Positions 25,748-34,735 of a stretch of 64,000 nucleotides of DNA are shown here, piece after piece. Source of the stretch: Actinokineospora baliensis (GTDB lineage Bacteria > Actinomycetota > Actinomycetes > Mycobacteriales > Pseudonocardiaceae); NCBI RefSeq assembly GCF_016907695.1, contig NZ_JAFBCK010000001.1, positions 7,490,001-7,554,000 on the forward strand, read 5' to 3'. Each line of letters starts with the position of its first letter. Position 1 is the first letter of the stretch. Under the pieces are notes generated by a model. The model ran no database searches. It saw only the letters and a program-made list of their open reading frames with translations, and was not told where the DNA came from. A program made the translations under genes and the position numbers.

Positions 25748-26066
25748 CGAGTCACCAACTGTCGTTGCTGCACCGCCCGCGACTGCGAGTAGTCCTCGTC
25801 GGCGACGGCCATGCACGGCTTCCCCTCGGCTCCGCCCCTGAGCCGAACCCACCCACGCCGCCAAGTGGCGCAGCTGGCCGGACCGCACCCGCCCCGCGAC
25901 TGACAGCACCGCCTCTCGCGCTGTTCACCGCGCGCAACTGCCAATAGTCCGTCTCATCAGCGTCCGCCCTACGCGGCCTCCCCCTGGGCCGAGCCAACCC
26001 ACGCCGCCAAGTGGCGCAGCTGGCCGGACCGCGCCCGCCCCGCGACGCTGCCCCGCAGCTGTAGGG
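25748..26066. repeat. Tandem copies of a convergent gene junction (U/Y units)
   Basis: Between the convergent nuclease (ends 25747) and YbaB (ends 26067) genes lie alternating degraded copies of both 3' ends. YbaB-end copies: 25749-25840 and 25910-25990 (shared block gactgcgagtagtcct and ctcgtcggc). Nuclease-end copies: 25841-25903 and 25991-26046. The last two share a 50-nt block (25851-25900 and 25997-26046) with a single mismatch at a 146-bp offset, so at least one duplication is recent. The repeated unit spans the stop-to-stop junction. No separate gene is seen here. Confidence 0.82.
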
Positions 26067-26489
26067 TCACCACCTGTCGTTGTTGTACACCGCGCGCGAC
26101 TGCGAGTAGTCCTCCTCGTCGGCGTCCACCTTGCGCGGCTTCTCCTCGGGCTCGGCCTCGGTGACGGCGATGTGCTGCACCACTTCGGCGTCCCCGCCCA
26201 GCGGTACGAACGCCTGGGCCACGCCGTCGGCGGCGCTCTGGCGGGCGGTGCGGACCAGGGCCATGATCCGGTCGGCGAGGGCCTTGCCGGAGGCGGCGCG
26301 CAGGGCGGTGTCGGTCAGTTCGAGGCCGGTCATGGCGCCGTTGGGGGCGACGGTGACGGAGATGTCGCCTTCGTCGGCGGTCAGGGTGGTGGCCGAGGAC
26401 TCCACGGCCTGCTTGAAGTCGGTGGCCTTCTGCTGCAAGTCGGCGACCTTGGCCTCGAAGTCGGCCAGCCACTCGTCCGGTGTCTGCAC
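26067..26489 (-). CDS. YbaB/EbfC-family nucleoid-associated protein
   Basis: A 140-residue protein: helix 1 TPDEWLADFEAKVADLQQKATDFKQAVESS, then strands GDISVTVAPNGAMTGLELTD, then helix ALRAASGKALADRIMALVRTARQSAA; the classical YbaB fold with an added acidic tail (ESPEEKPRKVDADEEDYSQSR-type). Members bind DNA as dimers. GTG 26489 follows ggagagga and gives VQTPDEWL. No DnaX or RecR gene is nearby, so this is one of the extra actinobacterial paralogues, which often belong to type VII-linked loci. Its 3' end has been copied twice into the gap. Confidence 0.8.
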   Translation of the reverse strand: MQTPDEWLADFEAKVADLQQKATDFKQAVESSATTLTADEGDISVTVAPNGAMTGLELTDTALRAASGKALADRIMALVRTARQSAADGVAQAFVPLGGDAEVVQHIAVTEAEPEEKPRKVDADEEDYSQSRAVYNNDRW

Positions 26490-26569
26490 CCCGTGTCCTC
26501 TCCCTCGGCTCGGGCCCGAGCGTAGCGACCCCTCTAGGCTGGCCGGGACGACCACACAGGAGGACCCCC

Positions 26570-26848
26570 ATGATCACCGCGATCGTCCTGATCAGCGCGG
26601 CGACCGACGCCATCGCCGAGACCGCCCAGGCGATCGCCGACGTCGAGGGCGTGGCCGAGGTCTACTCGTGTGCCGGTGACATCGACCTGGTGGCCGTCCT
26701 GCGGGTCCCCCACCACGAGGACCTGGCCCGCCTCATCCCCGGCCGGATCAGCAAGATCCCCGGCGTCCTCGACACCGCCACCCACATCGCCTACCGCTCG
26801 TTCTCCCGCAAGGACACCGAAGCCGCCTTCAACCTCGGCGACGACTAG
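26570..26848 (+). CDS. Stand-alone Lrp/AsnC ligand-binding (RAM) domain
   Basis: A 92-residue protein consisting only of the RAM effector domain: MITAIVLISAATDAIAETAQAIADVEGVAEVYSCAGDIDLVAVLRV, ending IAYRSFSRKD. There is no helix-turn-helix. Such stand-alone RAM proteins form oligomers that bind amino acids and may modulate full-length Lrp proteins. A good caggagga precedes ATG 26570. It diverges from YbaB and converges on the lipoprotein gene. Confidence 0.9.
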   Translation: MITAIVLISAATDAIAETAQAIADVEGVAEVYSCAGDIDLVAVLRVPHHEDLARLIPGRISKIPGVLDTATHIAYRSFSRKDTEAAFNLGDD

Positions 26849-26890
26849 AACCGCCTAACGACGTGGCACCCGGCGCGGTCTAGAACCGCC
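26845..26890. repeat. 11-bp direct repeat of a gene 3' end
   Basis: ctagaaccgcc occurs at 26845-26855, overlapping the stop of the RAM gene, and at 26880-26890, where it is the stop-proximal end of the convergent serine hydrolase gene. The offset is 35 bp. It is short but fits the pattern of copied gene ends at other convergent junctions in this window. Confidence 0.5.
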
Positions 26891-27839
26891 CCGCGAACAG
26901 CAGCCGGGCGATCTCCGTGTCCGTCTGCCTGCCGTCGTCGTAGCCGCCCTTGCCGTGGAGGTTGTTCATGATGGCGAGGGTGTAGCGCTCGTTGGGGCCG
27001 ACGAAGCCCACCGTGTTCATCACCCAGCCGCCGTCTTCTTCGGACCAGCCGTCCTTGTTGCCGGGGTGGGCGGCGGGGCCCGCGCCCCAGACGCCCCATT
27101 GTTGGTTGGGGGCGACTTGGCGCATGTGGGTGAGGATGAAGGTGCGGTCGTCGGCGGGGACGGCGGTGAGGACGTGGTTGATCAGGCGGTCGAGGTCGTC
27201 GGCGGTGCACTTCTGGAAGCCCCAGTAGGGGAAGACCTTGCTGTAGCCGCGTTCGGCGCGCAGGGAGGTCATGCCGTACTCGGGGAACGCCCGGTTGAAC
27301 GTCATGTGGTCGGCGCCGCCGTACTTGGTCCACAGGGTGGTGGCGGCGTCGTCGTCGGAGTTGTGCAGCATGGCGGCCATCTGGTCGCGGTCGCGGGCCG
27401 TCAGCGCGACGGTGTGCGCGCGGGAGCGGCGCAGCAGGTCGACCACCATGGCGAGCTTGATCGTCGACGCCGTCCAGGTCAGGTCTCCGGCGTGCGCGTT
27501 GCGCCACACCGCCCCGGTCTCCCGGTCGCGCAGGACGATCCCGACCGTGCCGGGCCTGCCCCCTGCGTAGTTCTCGGCGGCGGCGATGCGGTGCTGGAGG
27601 TCGCAGTCGAACCCTGACTGGGGCAACGGGCAGTCCTCGGGTTTCGCGGCGCTGGGCGACCCGGCAGCGGGAGCAGACGACGCCGCGGGAGCCGACGACG
27701 CCGTGGCGGCGGTCGGGACCTCGGCGACGACGGGGTGCGGGGTGGACACCGGCGGGGGCGCCTCTTCGGTGGACCCGCAGCCCACCAGCCCCAGTACCAG
27801 GGCGGTCACCGCCGCACCGCGCACCACCCGCTGGATCAC
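26880..27839 (-). CDS. Lipoprotein serine hydrolase, beta-lactamase/penicillin-binding fold
   Basis: A 319-residue lipoprotein: signal VIQRVVRGAAVTALVLGLVGCGS with lipobox LVGC, then an Ala/Pro/Ser linker, then a class A beta-lactamase-like domain. The SxxK motif is TASTIKLAMVVDLL; an SDN-like LHNSDDDAATTLW follows. The KTG position is not obvious (GWSEEDGGWVMNTVG is in its place), so true beta-lactamase activity is doubtful. It acts on the outer face of the membrane, perhaps as a carboxypeptidase-like enzyme or a sensor. GTG 27839 is the start. Confidence 0.82.
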   Translation of the reverse strand: MIQRVVRGAAVTALVLGLVGCGSTEEAPPPVSTPHPVVAEVPTAATASSAPAASSAPAAGSPSAAKPEDCPLPQSGFDCDLQHRIAAAENYAGGRPGTVGIVLRDRETGAVWRNAHAGDLTWTASTIKLAMVVDLLRRSRAHTVALTARDRDQMAAMLHNSDDDAATTLWTKYGGADHMTFNRAFPEYGMTSLRAERGYSKVFPYWGFQKCTADDLDRLINHVLTAVPADDRTFILTHMRQVAPNQQWGVWGAGPAAHPGNKDGWSEEDGGWVMNTVGFVGPNERYTLAIMNNLHGKGGYDDGRQTDTEIARLLFAGRF

Positions 27840-27894
27840 GCCCGGGAGGCTATCGCGAATCCGCGACGCGTGGCAGGTCAACGGCCCGGAACGC

Positions 27895-27933
27895 GGTGGG
27901 GGGCGGCACCCGATCCGGGTACCGCCCCCCACC
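27895..27933 (-). terminator. Terminator of the qcrCAB operon
   Basis: A two-tier hairpin 12 bp beyond qcrB: outer 12-bp stem 27895-27906 (ggtggggggcgg) with 27922-27933, inner 5-bp stem acccg/cgggt around a 3-nt loop. It separates qcrB from the serine hydrolase gene. Confidence 0.8.
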
Positions 27934-27944
27934 AGCGGGGTGAC

Positions 27945-29585
27945 TCAGTGCTTCGCGGGCGGGTCTTCGCTGTGACCCGACTCCAGCTGCGCGTGCTCGG
28001 CGGCCCGCGCCCTGGCCAGCGCCGCGGTCTCCTCCGGCGGGTCCGGGGTCAGCCAGGACCCCTGGACCGGGGCACCGGCGGAGCCGAGCTTGTTCATCTT
28101 CTTCGGCACCGGCGCGCCCTGGTACTCCAGCGGCAGCGGGTGGCCGTGGTCGTCCACCGGGCCCAGCGGCTGGTGGATCTCGATGAACTCGCCGTGCGGG
28201 AGGCGCTTGATGATGCCGGTCTCGACACCGTGCTCGAGCACCTCGCGGTCGGAGCGCTGCAGACCCAGGCAGATCCGGTACGTGAGGAAGTACGCGATCG
28301 GGGGCAGCACGAGCAGCCCGATCCGGCCCATCCAGGTGGTGGCGTTGAGCGAGATGAAGAACTTCTCCGCCAGCACGTCGTTGGCCGCCGACAGCAGCGA
28401 CACCATGAAGTAGGTGATCGCCATCACGCCGAGGCTGGTGCGGACCGGCACGTCCCGGGGCCGCTGCAGCAGGTTGTGGTGCGCGTAGTCCTTGGTGAAC
28501 TTCCGCTCGATCCACGGGTAGACCGTCGCGATGCCGCCGAGCAGCGGCAGGCCGAGCATGAACGGGAAGAAGGCCGCCGGGATCGTGTAGTTCCCGAGGT
28601 AGACCTCCCACGCGGGCCACAACCGGATGAGGCCGTCGGTCCAGCCCATGTACCAGTCGGGCACCGTGCCCGCGGAGATGTGCGCGGCGTTGAACGGTCC
28701 GAAGTTCCAGATCGGGTTGATCTGGAACAGACCGCCCAGCGCGGCGGTGACGCCGACGACGACGGCCATGAACGCGCCGCCCTTGACCGCGAACACCGGC
28801 ATGATGCGCACGCCGACGACGTTGGTCTCCTTGCGGCGCACGCCGGGGAACTGGGTGTGCTTCTGGTACCAGACCAGCGCCAGGTGGATGCCGATGAGCG
28901 CGAGCAGGATGCCGGGCAGCAGCAGGATGTGCACCGTGTAGAGCCGGGGCACGATGTCCTCGCCGGGGAACTCGCTGCCGAAGAGCAGCCAGTGCACCCA
29001 GGTGCCCAGCACAGGGATGGACAGCAGCAGGCCGGACATGATCCGCAGACCGGCGCCGGAGAGCAGGTCGTCGGGCAGCGAGTAGCCCGCGAAGCCCTCG
29101 GTGGCGCCGAGCAGGAACAGGTTGACGCCGATGACCCAGTTGACCTCACGGGGGCGGCGGAACGCGCCGGTGAAGAACACCCGGAACATGTGGGTGACGA
29201 TCGAGGCCATGAACAGCAGCGCGGCCCAGTGGTGCATCTGCCTGGCGAACAGGCCGCCGCGCACGTCGAAGCTGATGATCAGCGTGGACTCGTAGGCCCG
29301 CGACATCTCCAGGCCGCGCAGGTTGGCGAACGACCCCTGGTAGACGACCTCCTGCATGGAGGGGTCGAAGAACAGCGCCAGGTACGTGCCGGTCAGCAGC
29401 AGGACGATGAAGCTGTAGAGGGCGATCTCGCCGAGCAGGAACGACCAGTGCGTCGGGAAGACCTTGTTGAGCTGTTTGCGCAGGCCACCGGCCGGGTGGA
29501 ACCGGTCGTCGGCCCACTTCGCCGCCCCACCGGCCGCGCGGAGGGCGGCGTTGGTGGGCTTGGTGGGAGATGTGATGGCGCTCAT
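27945..29585 (-). CDS. qcrB: Cytochrome bc1 complex cytochrome b subunit
   Basis: The membrane core of the actinobacterial bcc complex, which oxidises menaquinol and passes electrons to QcrC and the aa3 oxidase. The 546-residue protein carries two haem-binding His pairs within helices II and IV (MHHWAALLF, and [21 protein letters not shown]), the Qo-site motif as PDWYMGW (PEWY-like), and the long C-terminal extension of actinobacteria. ATG 29585 overlaps the qcrA stop (ATGA). It is the last gene of the operon qcrC-qcrA-qcrB and is closed by a strong hairpin. It is the known target class of Q203-like inhibitors in mycobacteria. Confidence 0.98.
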   Translation of the reverse strand: MSAITSPTKPTNAALRAAGGAAKWADDRFHPAGGLRKQLNKVFPTHWSFLLGEIALYSFIVLLLTGTYLALFFDPSMQEVVYQGSFANLRGLEMSRAYESTLIISFDVRGGLFARQMHHWAALLFMASIVTHMFRVFFTGAFRRPREVNWVIGVNLFLLGATEGFAGYSLPDDLLSGAGLRIMSGLLLSIPVLGTWVHWLLFGSEFPGEDIVPRLYTVHILLLPGILLALIGIHLALVWYQKHTQFPGVRRKETNVVGVRIMPVFAVKGGAFMAVVVGVTAALGGLFQINPIWNFGPFNAAHISAGTVPDWYMGWTDGLIRLWPAWEVYLGNYTIPAAFFPFMLGLPLLGGIATVYPWIERKFTKDYAHHNLLQRPRDVPVRTSLGVMAITYFMVSLLSAANDVLAEKFFISLNATTWMGRIGLLVLPPIAYFLTYRICLGLQRSDREVLEHGVETGIIKRLPHGEFIEIHQPLGPVDDHGHPLPLEYQGAPVPKKMNKLGSAGAPVQGSWLTPDPPEETAALARARAAEHAQLESGHSEDPPAKH

Positions 29586-30715
29586 GACTTCCGCTCCCAG
29601 AAGGCGGGCCCAACCGGCTCGATGAAATCGCTCCTGGCGTAAAGGTAACCCGTCTCCTCGTCGACCGCGATGGGGAGCTGGGCCAGCTTGCGGGTCGCCG
29701 GACCGAAGATGGGCTTGGCGTACTCCAGCGCGTTGAACTGCGACTGGTGGCACGGGCAGAGGATCCGGTTGGTCCGCTGCTCGTAGAGCGAGGTGGGGCA
29801 GCCGAGGTGGCTGCAGATCTTCGTGTACGCGTAGTAGTCGCCGTAGTTGAAGTCCTCCTGGCCCTGGTGCTTGATCACCTTGGCCGCGTCCTCCGGGCGC
29901 AGGCGGATGATCATGACAGGGTTGTCGGAGCGCTTGAGGGCCTTGGACAGCGCCTCGTGGTCCTTGCGCTCGGACTCGCGGAACGGGAAGACCGTCTCCA
30001 TCGCGCCCGCGTCCAGGTCGGAGGGCTTGACCAGCACGACCTCCTCCGGGTCACCGGTGGCCCGGCGCAGGAAGACGCGCTCGCCGTTGTCGGACTTCCA
30101 GCCGGTGTGCCACAGCGAGTTCGGCGAGTCGGTCTGCGCCCACGGGTCGCGCACCAGGCCGCCGAGGGCGAACACGCCGACCCCGAGGCCCATCGCACCG
30201 GCGCCCAGGCCCGCGGTCCGCTTGATCAGCGAGCGGCGGGCGATGCCGTTGCGGGTGCCCGCGTCGGCGAGGTGGGCCAGGATGGTGGCCTTGTCCAGCT
30301 CGCTGGAGCTGCCCTCGTGGCGCTGCTGCACGGCGATCTCGTGCGGGATGAACTTCTTCGTGTAGAGCAGGGTGCCCAGGCCGACGGAGACGACCGACAG
30401 GCCGAGCGACGCGCCCAGCAGCGGGGTGTAGAGCGAGTACATGAAGTACCCGTCGGTGTCCGGGGCGGTGTAGGCCGACGGCCAGAACAGGAACACCCCG
30501 GCGAAGGCGAGCCCACCGACGGCGGCGAGCAGGAACCACATCGCGACCAGGCGCTCGGCGCGCTTCTCGGCGCGGGTGCCCTTGACCGGCCACGGGTCCG
30601 GGTACTCGATGATCTCGACGTCGTCGAGCTTGCCGCCGAGCTTGACCAGCTCCTCGCGGGACATCCCCGCGAGTTCCTCCTCGCTCGGCAGCTGCTGGGG
30701 GTTGGTGGAACTCAT
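29582..30715 (-). CDS. qcrA: Cytochrome bc1 complex Rieske iron-sulphur subunit
   Basis: Carries the 2Fe-2S centre of the bcc complex. The 377-residue protein has the actinobacterial three-helix N-terminal part, with hydrophobic stretches near 57-80, 93-118 and 168-188, the last after ARRSLIKR (twin-Arg, fits Tat-dependent export of the cluster domain). The cluster motifs are CSHLGC (Cys301, His303) and CPCHQS (Cys320, His323; disulphide Cys306/Cys322). It overlaps qcrC and qcrB by four bases on each side, so translation is coupled. Confidence 0.98.
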   Translation of the reverse strand: MSSTNPQQLPSEEELAGMSREELVKLGGKLDDVEIIEYPDPWPVKGTRAEKRAERLVAMWFLLAAVGGLAFAGVFLFWPSAYTAPDTDGYFMYSLYTPLLGASLGLSVVSVGLGTLLYTKKFIPHEIAVQQRHEGSSSELDKATILAHLADAGTRNGIARRSLIKRTAGLGAGAMGLGVGVFALGGLVRDPWAQTDSPNSLWHTGWKSDNGERVFLRRATGDPEEVVLVKPSDLDAGAMETVFPFRESERKDHEALSKALKRSDNPVMIIRLRPEDAAKVIKHQGQEDFNYGDYYAYTKICSHLGCPTSLYEQRTNRILCPCHQSQFNALEYAKPIFGPATRKLAQLPIAVDEETGYLYARSDFIEPVGPAFWERKS

Positions 30716-31509
30716 GCTTTAGCCCCAATCCAGAGGGTCACGCCGACCAGCGCGGCGATCCCCACGATGAATGCGATCAGACCCTCGGACTGCGGCCCGA
30801 GTCCACCGATCGGGTTGCCGCCGGGGTTGTTGTTGCCGTCGGTGACCGACTTGACGTAGGCGACGATGTCCTTCTTCTCCTCCGGCGTGAGCTGCCGGTC
30901 GGAGAACTTGGGCATGTTCTGCGGGCCGGTGAGCATCGCCGCGTAGATCTCGGTCTCGGTGACGCCGTCCAGCTTGGGCGCGAACTTGCCCGAGGACAGC
31001 GCGCCGCCGCGGCCGGTGAAGTTGTGGCAGGACGCGCAGTTGAGCCGGAACAGCTCGCCGCCGCGGGCCGGGTTGTCGCCGCGCAGCGCCTCGCCCTGCT
31101 CCTCCGGCAGCTTGGCGCCGCCGCCCTTGGAGTCGACGAACGCGCTGATGGCGTCGATCTGGTGCGGGTCGAGCTTCGGGGGCTTGCGCTCGATCTGGGC
31201 TTCCTGGCGCACCGCGGGCATCCGGCCGGTGGCGGTCTGGAAGTAGGTGGCCGCCTCGCCGACGCCGATCAGGCTGGGGCCGCGGTCGGCAACGCCCTCG
31301 AGGTTGGCGCCGTGGCAGGTGATGCAGGTGGTGTTGTAGATCCGCTCGCCCTCGCGCACCAGCGCCGGGTCGCCCTGCGCTTCGGCGACCGGTGGCTGGG
31401 GGGCGAACGCGGAGTACAGGACGCCGACCGACATCAGCGCGAAACCGAGGGCCAGCAGACCGGCCACGCGCCTGCGGAGCTTGCCGCGGCGCGGCAGTTT
31501 CTTGTTCAT
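30712..31509 (-). CDS. qcrC: Cytochrome bc1 complex dihaem cytochrome c subunit
   Basis: A membrane-anchored dihaem cytochrome c that links bc1 to aa3 oxidase in a supercomplex without soluble cytochrome c. The 265-residue protein has an N-terminal helix (13-36), two CxxCH haem sites (CITCH 62-66, CASCH 158-162), Met ligands likely in GRMPAVRQE and QNMPKFSD, and a C-terminal helix (GLIAFIVGIAALVGVTLWIG). ATG 31509. ctaE lies 82 bp upstream in the same direction, and the four genes form the usual ctaE-qcrCAB unit. Confidence 0.98.
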   Translation of the reverse strand: MNKKLPRRGKLRRRVAGLLALGFALMSVGVLYSAFAPQPPVAEAQGDPALVREGERIYNTTCITCHGANLEGVADRGPSLIGVGEAATYFQTATGRMPAVRQEAQIERKPPKLDPHQIDAISAFVDSKGGGAKLPEEQGEALRGDNPARGGELFRLNCASCHNFTGRGGALSSGKFAPKLDGVTETEIYAAMLTGPQNMPKFSDRQLTPEEKKDIVAYVKSVTDGNNNPGGNPIGGLGPQSEGLIAFIVGIAALVGVTLWIGAKA

Positions 31510-31591
31510 TGAACGGCAACCCTTGCTGTCGGTTCGGGCCCGGTGGAGCTGGTGGTGGCGGGCTGGGCGGCTGCTGGCTCGGCTGCGGCGG

Positions 31592-32218
31592 TCATGGGAC
31601 CAGGTAGATGACCGCGAACAGGCCGATCCAGACCACGTCGACGAAGTGCCAGTAGTACGAGACCACGATCGCCGAGGTCGCCTGCGCCGGGGTGAACTTG
31701 CTCAGCTTGGTGCGCACGAGCAGGTACACGAAGGCGATGAGGCCGCCGATGACGTGCAGGCCGTGGAACCCGGTGGTGAGGTAGAAGACCGTCCCGAACG
31801 CCCCGGACGGGATGGTCACGCCCTCGTTGATCAGGTTGTAGTACTCGTAGGCCTGACCGCCGACGAAGATCGCGCCCATGATCAGCGTGGCGATGTACCA
31901 GCGGCGCAGGCCGAACACGTCGCCGCGCTCGGCGGCGAAGACGCCGAGCTGGCAGGTGAACGACGAGGCCACCAGGATGATCGTGAACGGCAGCGCGTAG
32001 GGCACGTCCAGGTGCACGGGCTCGCCGTCGGCCAGCGGCGGCGGCCAGTGGCCGGTGCTGTTCTGCGCCTTGACGGTGAAGAACATGGCGAACAGCCCGG
32101 CGAAGAACATCAGCTCGCTGGACAACCAGACGATGGTGCCGACGCTGACCATGTTCGGCCGGTTCAGCGAGTGCACACGCTGGCCAATGGAGGGCGCTGC
32201 TGCAGTCACGGGTCGCAT
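31592..32218 (-). CDS. ctaE: Cytochrome c oxidase subunit III
   Basis: Subunit III of the aa3 oxidase. The 208-residue, five-helix protein carries the family segments [51 protein letters not shown] (conserved Glu/His region) and the terminal [22 protein letters not shown] 32218 is used; GTG 32209 ([10 protein letters not shown]) is an equally possible start. It is the promoter-proximal gene of ctaE-qcrCAB and diverges from the 135-aa gene at 32302. ctaD is not in the window, as is normal in this group. Confidence 0.96.
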   Translation of the reverse strand: MRPVTAAAPSIGQRVHSLNRPNMVSVGTIVWLSSELMFFAGLFAMFFTVKAQNSTGHWPPPLADGEPVHLDVPYALPFTIILVASSFTCQLGVFAAERGDVFGLRRWYIATLIMGAIFVGGQAYEYYNLINEGVTIPSGAFGTVFYLTTGFHGLHVIGGLIAFVYLLVRTKLSKFTPAQATSAIVVSYYWHFVDVVWIGLFAVIYLVP

Positions 32219-32301
32219 TATGTCTTGCGAGTAGTGGGCTCGCCCGGTCGGGTCGCGAGTAGACCTCCTCGGCGCGCCGGGGCGGTCGGAAGGGCGGGGA
32301 C

Positions 32302-32709
32302 GTGGGCTTTCTCAGCGGGCTTCGTACGGCGTTCTCCAGGCAACGGGCACCGGGGTTGAACCAGGACGACCCGGACTTGGCGGTCGTGGCGGCCTGTTTC
32401 GACGACGCCGAGGCCGCCTCCGCCGCGCTCACCCGGTCCAGTGACTTCCGCCCCACTGATCAGGCGGTGCTGCGCCACCACCTGTCACTGCCCGCCGACC
32501 GGGTCGACGAGGCGGCCGCGATCGTGGCCCAGGACGGCTACGCGCTGCGGGAAGTGCTGCCGCACGACGGGGCCGTGGTCACCGTGTACGCCCTGCGTGT
32601 GCGGGTCGTGGACGCCCTGGAGTGCTCGCGGGAGCGGTCCAGGATGGCCAGTCTCGCGGCGCGGTTGGGCGGGCGGGCGCTGGGGTGGGACGTCTTGCAG
32701 AGCAGGTGA
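32302..32709 (+). CDS. Hypothetical 135-aa protein beside ctaE
   Basis: A soluble alpha/beta protein with two repeats of a hydrophobic strand plus helix ([37 protein letters not shown]). The conserved core is [42 protein letters not shown], suggestive of a small ligand-binding or ribonuclease-E-inhibitor (RraB)-like fold; I do not name it. GTG 32302 starts it. It diverges from ctaE (83-bp gap) and is followed by the pseudo-receiver gene and trpD on the same strand. Confidence 0.75.
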   Translation: MGFLSGLRTAFSRQRAPGLNQDDPDLAVVAACFDDAEAASAALTRSSDFRPTDQAVLRHHLSLPADRVDEAAAIVAQDGYALREVLPHDGAVVTVYALRVRVVDALECSRERSRMASLAARLGGRALGWDVLQSR

Positions 32710-32761
32710 CGTGAGACCGATAACATCACCACGGGTACCTACTCGGATGACCGGAGGACGC

Positions 32762-33172
32762 ATGAGCACCGCAGCACTGAAGATCCTGGTCTTCAGCCAC
32801 CGGCCCGAGGTCCGCGAGACGATCATCACAGCCGTGGGCCGCAGGCCTGCCGCCGACATCGGCCGGGTGGCCTACGTGGAGGTCGGCACGGTGTCCGAGG
32901 TGCTGATGGAGATGGACGCGGGCGGCATCGACCTGGCCATCCTCGACGGCGAGGCGCAGCCGACCGGCGGCATGGGCCTGTGCAGGCAGCTCAAGAACGA
33001 GATCACCGACTGCCCGCCGATCGTCATCGCGGTGCGCCGCAAGGACGACCGCTGGTTGGCGACCTGGTCGCAGGCCGACGCGGTGGTCGTGCACCCGCTC
33101 GACCCGCTGACCGCCGCCGAGACCGTCGCCGACGTGCTGCGCACCAAGCGCCTGCCGCTCGTCCGGGGCTGA
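32762..33172 (+). CDS. Stand-alone receiver-like (pseudo-receiver) protein
   Basis: A 136-residue protein of response-regulator receiver type with no output domain. The fold is visible: [16 protein letters not shown] (beta1), [23 protein letters not shown] (beta3, Asp in LDGE at the phosphoacceptor place), [12 protein letters not shown] (beta4), [12 protein letters not shown] (beta5). The acidic pair after beta1 is SHRP here, and the beta5 Lys of the K-P motif is His, so normal phosphorylation is unlikely. ATG 32762 follows ggaggacgc. It is four bases ahead of trpD, a pairing common in actinobacteria, and probably co-transcribed with it. Confidence 0.8.
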   Translation: MSTAALKILVFSHRPEVRETIITAVGRRPAADIGRVAYVEVGTVSEVLMEMDAGGIDLAILDGEAQPTGGMGLCRQLKNEITDCPPIVIAVRRKDDRWLATWSQADAVVVHPLDPLTAAETVADVLRTKRLPLVRG

Positions 33173-33176
33173 CCCG

Positions 33177-34214
33177 GTGGCCGAGCGCACCTGGAAGTCG
33201 CTGCTCAACCACCTGGTCGACGGCGGTGACCTGACCGCGGCGGACACGTCGTGGGCCATGAACGAGATCATGTCCGGTGCCGCGACGCCCGCCCAGATCG
33301 CCGCGTTCGCCGTGGGGCTGCGCGCCAAGGGCGAGACCGCGGCCGAGATCGGCGGCCTCGCCGAGGGCATGATGGCCAACGCCCGCCTGGTCGAGCTCGA
33401 CCGGCCCGCCGTGGACGTCGTGGGCACCGGCGGCGACCAGGCGCACACGGTCAACATCTCCACGATGACCTCTGTGGTCACCGCCGCGACGGGCGCCCCG
33501 GTCGTCAAGCACGGTAACCGCGCCGCCTCGTCGAAGTGCGGCACCGCCGATGTCCTCGAAGAACTCGGCGTGGTGATCGACCTCTCCCCGGAGGGCGTGG
33601 CCACCTGCGCGCGCGAGGTGGGCATCGCGTTCTGCTTCGCCCCCGCGTTCCACCCGGCGCTGCGGCACGCGGGCCCGGTCCGCAGCCAGATCGGCATCCC
33701 CACGGCGTTCAACGTGTTGGGCCCGTTGACGAACCCGGCCCAGCCCCGCGCGGGCCTGGTGGGCTGCGCCAACTTACGCCTCGCGCCGGTCGTGGCCGAG
33801 GTCTTCGCCTCCCGCGACGCGTCTGTCCTGGTGGTCCGCGGCGACGACAACCTCGACGAGATCACCACCACGACGACGACATCCGTGTGGGTCGTCTCGG
33901 GTGGGACTGTGTCCAAGCAGACCTTCGACCCGACCCGCCTCGGGGTCCCGGTGTCGGTGCCGGAGGACCTGCGTGGCGGTGACGCGCCGTTCAACGCCCA
34001 GGTGGTCCGGGATCTGCTGGGCGGCAAGCGCGGGCCTGTGCGGGACGCTGTGGTGCTGAACGCGGCTGGGGCGATCGCGGCGTTCCGGGGGTTGTCGGGG
34101 GATCTGTACGCGGACTTCGAGGCGGGACTCGGGGCGGCGGCGGAGGCGATCGACAACGGGTCGGCGGAGCGGTTGCTGGACCGCTGGATCGAACGGTCGC
34201 GGGAACTGGCTTAG
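33177..34214 (+). CDS. trpD: Anthranilate phosphoribosyltransferase
   Basis: Joins anthranilate and PRPP in tryptophan synthesis. The 345-residue protein has the PRPP motif [18 protein letters not shown], the [21 protein letters not shown] loop (anthranilate side), the [21 protein letters not shown] block with the catalytic Arg, and the Mg-binding [11 protein letters not shown] 33177 is four bases after the pseudo-receiver stop. No other trp gene is present; trpD stands apart from the trp operon next to the oxidase genes in many actinomycetes. A long hairpin follows. Confidence 0.96.
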   Translation: MAERTWKSLLNHLVDGGDLTAADTSWAMNEIMSGAATPAQIAAFAVGLRAKGETAAEIGGLAEGMMANARLVELDRPAVDVVGTGGDQAHTVNISTMTSVVTAATGAPVVKHGNRAASSKCGTADVLEELGVVIDLSPEGVATCAREVGIAFCFAPAFHPALRHAGPVRSQIGIPTAFNVLGPLTNPAQPRAGLVGCANLRLAPVVAEVFASRDASVLVVRGDDNLDEITTTTTTSVWVVSGGTVSKQTFDPTRLGVPVSVPEDLRGGDAPFNAQVVRDLLGGKRGPVRDAVVLNAAGAIAAFRGLSGDLYADFEAGLGAAAEAIDNGSAERLLDRWIERSRELA

Positions 34215-34248
34215 GAGCCGACGAACCCCACCTGGCACCAACGAACTC

Positions 34249-34293
34249 AACAAGAAGGGCCCCGCACCGGTCTGGTGCGGGGCCCTTCTTGTT
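34249..34293. terminator. Bidirectional terminator between trpD and ctaF
   Basis: A perfect 20-bp stem, 34249-34268 (aacaagaagggccccgcacc) with 34274-34293, and a 5-nt loop. A-rich and T-rich outer ends on both strands make it a good factor-independent terminator for both convergent genes. Confidence 0.92.
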
Positions 34294-34303
34294 GTCCTAT
34301 AGG

Positions 34304-34705
34304 TCAGTCCGTCGCGTTGGGGCGGGTGTGGTACTCGAAGACCAGGCCGCCGACGGCGACGAGGATCAGGACGATGGCGATGACCAGGAGCCAGATCTGC
34401 CAGAACGCCATGGCGAAGCCCGCCAGCGCGGCGGAGGCGGCCAGGGCGACGGGCCAGTAGCTGCCGGGGCTGAAGAAGCCGAGTTCGCCAGCGCCGTCGC
34501 TGACCTCGGCGTCCGGGTTGTCCTCCGGGCGCTGGTCGAGGCGGCGGGCGACGAAGTGGAAGTAGGTGCCGACGATGAGGGAGAGGCCGCCGGTGAGGAT
34601 CAGGCCGACGGTGCCGACGGGCTCCTTGGACCACACGCCGTAGACGATGGCCGAGAGGAAGAAGAAGCCGGTGGTGATGTCGAAAAGCCGGGCTTCGACC
34701 TTCAT
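34304..34705 (-). CDS. ctaF: Cytochrome c oxidase subunit IV, actinobacterial
   Basis: A small membrane subunit of the aa3 oxidase specific to actinobacteria. The 133 residues form four hydrophobic helices: ITTGFFFLSAIVYGVW, VGLILTGGLSLIVGTYFHF, PVALAASAALAGFAMAFWQ and WLLVIAIVLILVAVGGLVFEY. The central loop DQRPEDNPDAEVSDGAGELGFFSPGSYWP is typical. It follows ctaC by 30 bp, so the two form an operon. Confidence 0.94.
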   Translation of the reverse strand: MKVEARLFDITTGFFFLSAIVYGVWSKEPVGTVGLILTGGLSLIVGTYFHFVARRLDQRPEDNPDAEVSDGAGELGFFSPGSYWPVALAASAALAGFAMAFWQIWLLVIAIVLILVAVGGLVFEYHTRPNATD

Positions 34706-34735
34706 GCAGTCCTCACATTCACCTGTTCGTGGCGC

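Noticed and set aside
25749-26066. Small genes in the gap between the DEDD nuclease and YbaB
   Set aside because: The open frames are fragments of the copied ends of the two flanking genes, in shifted frames.
26880-27839. Functional beta-lactamase
   Set aside because: SxxK is present, but the KTG-type strand and the deacylating Glu region are not recognisable, so resistance activity is not supported.
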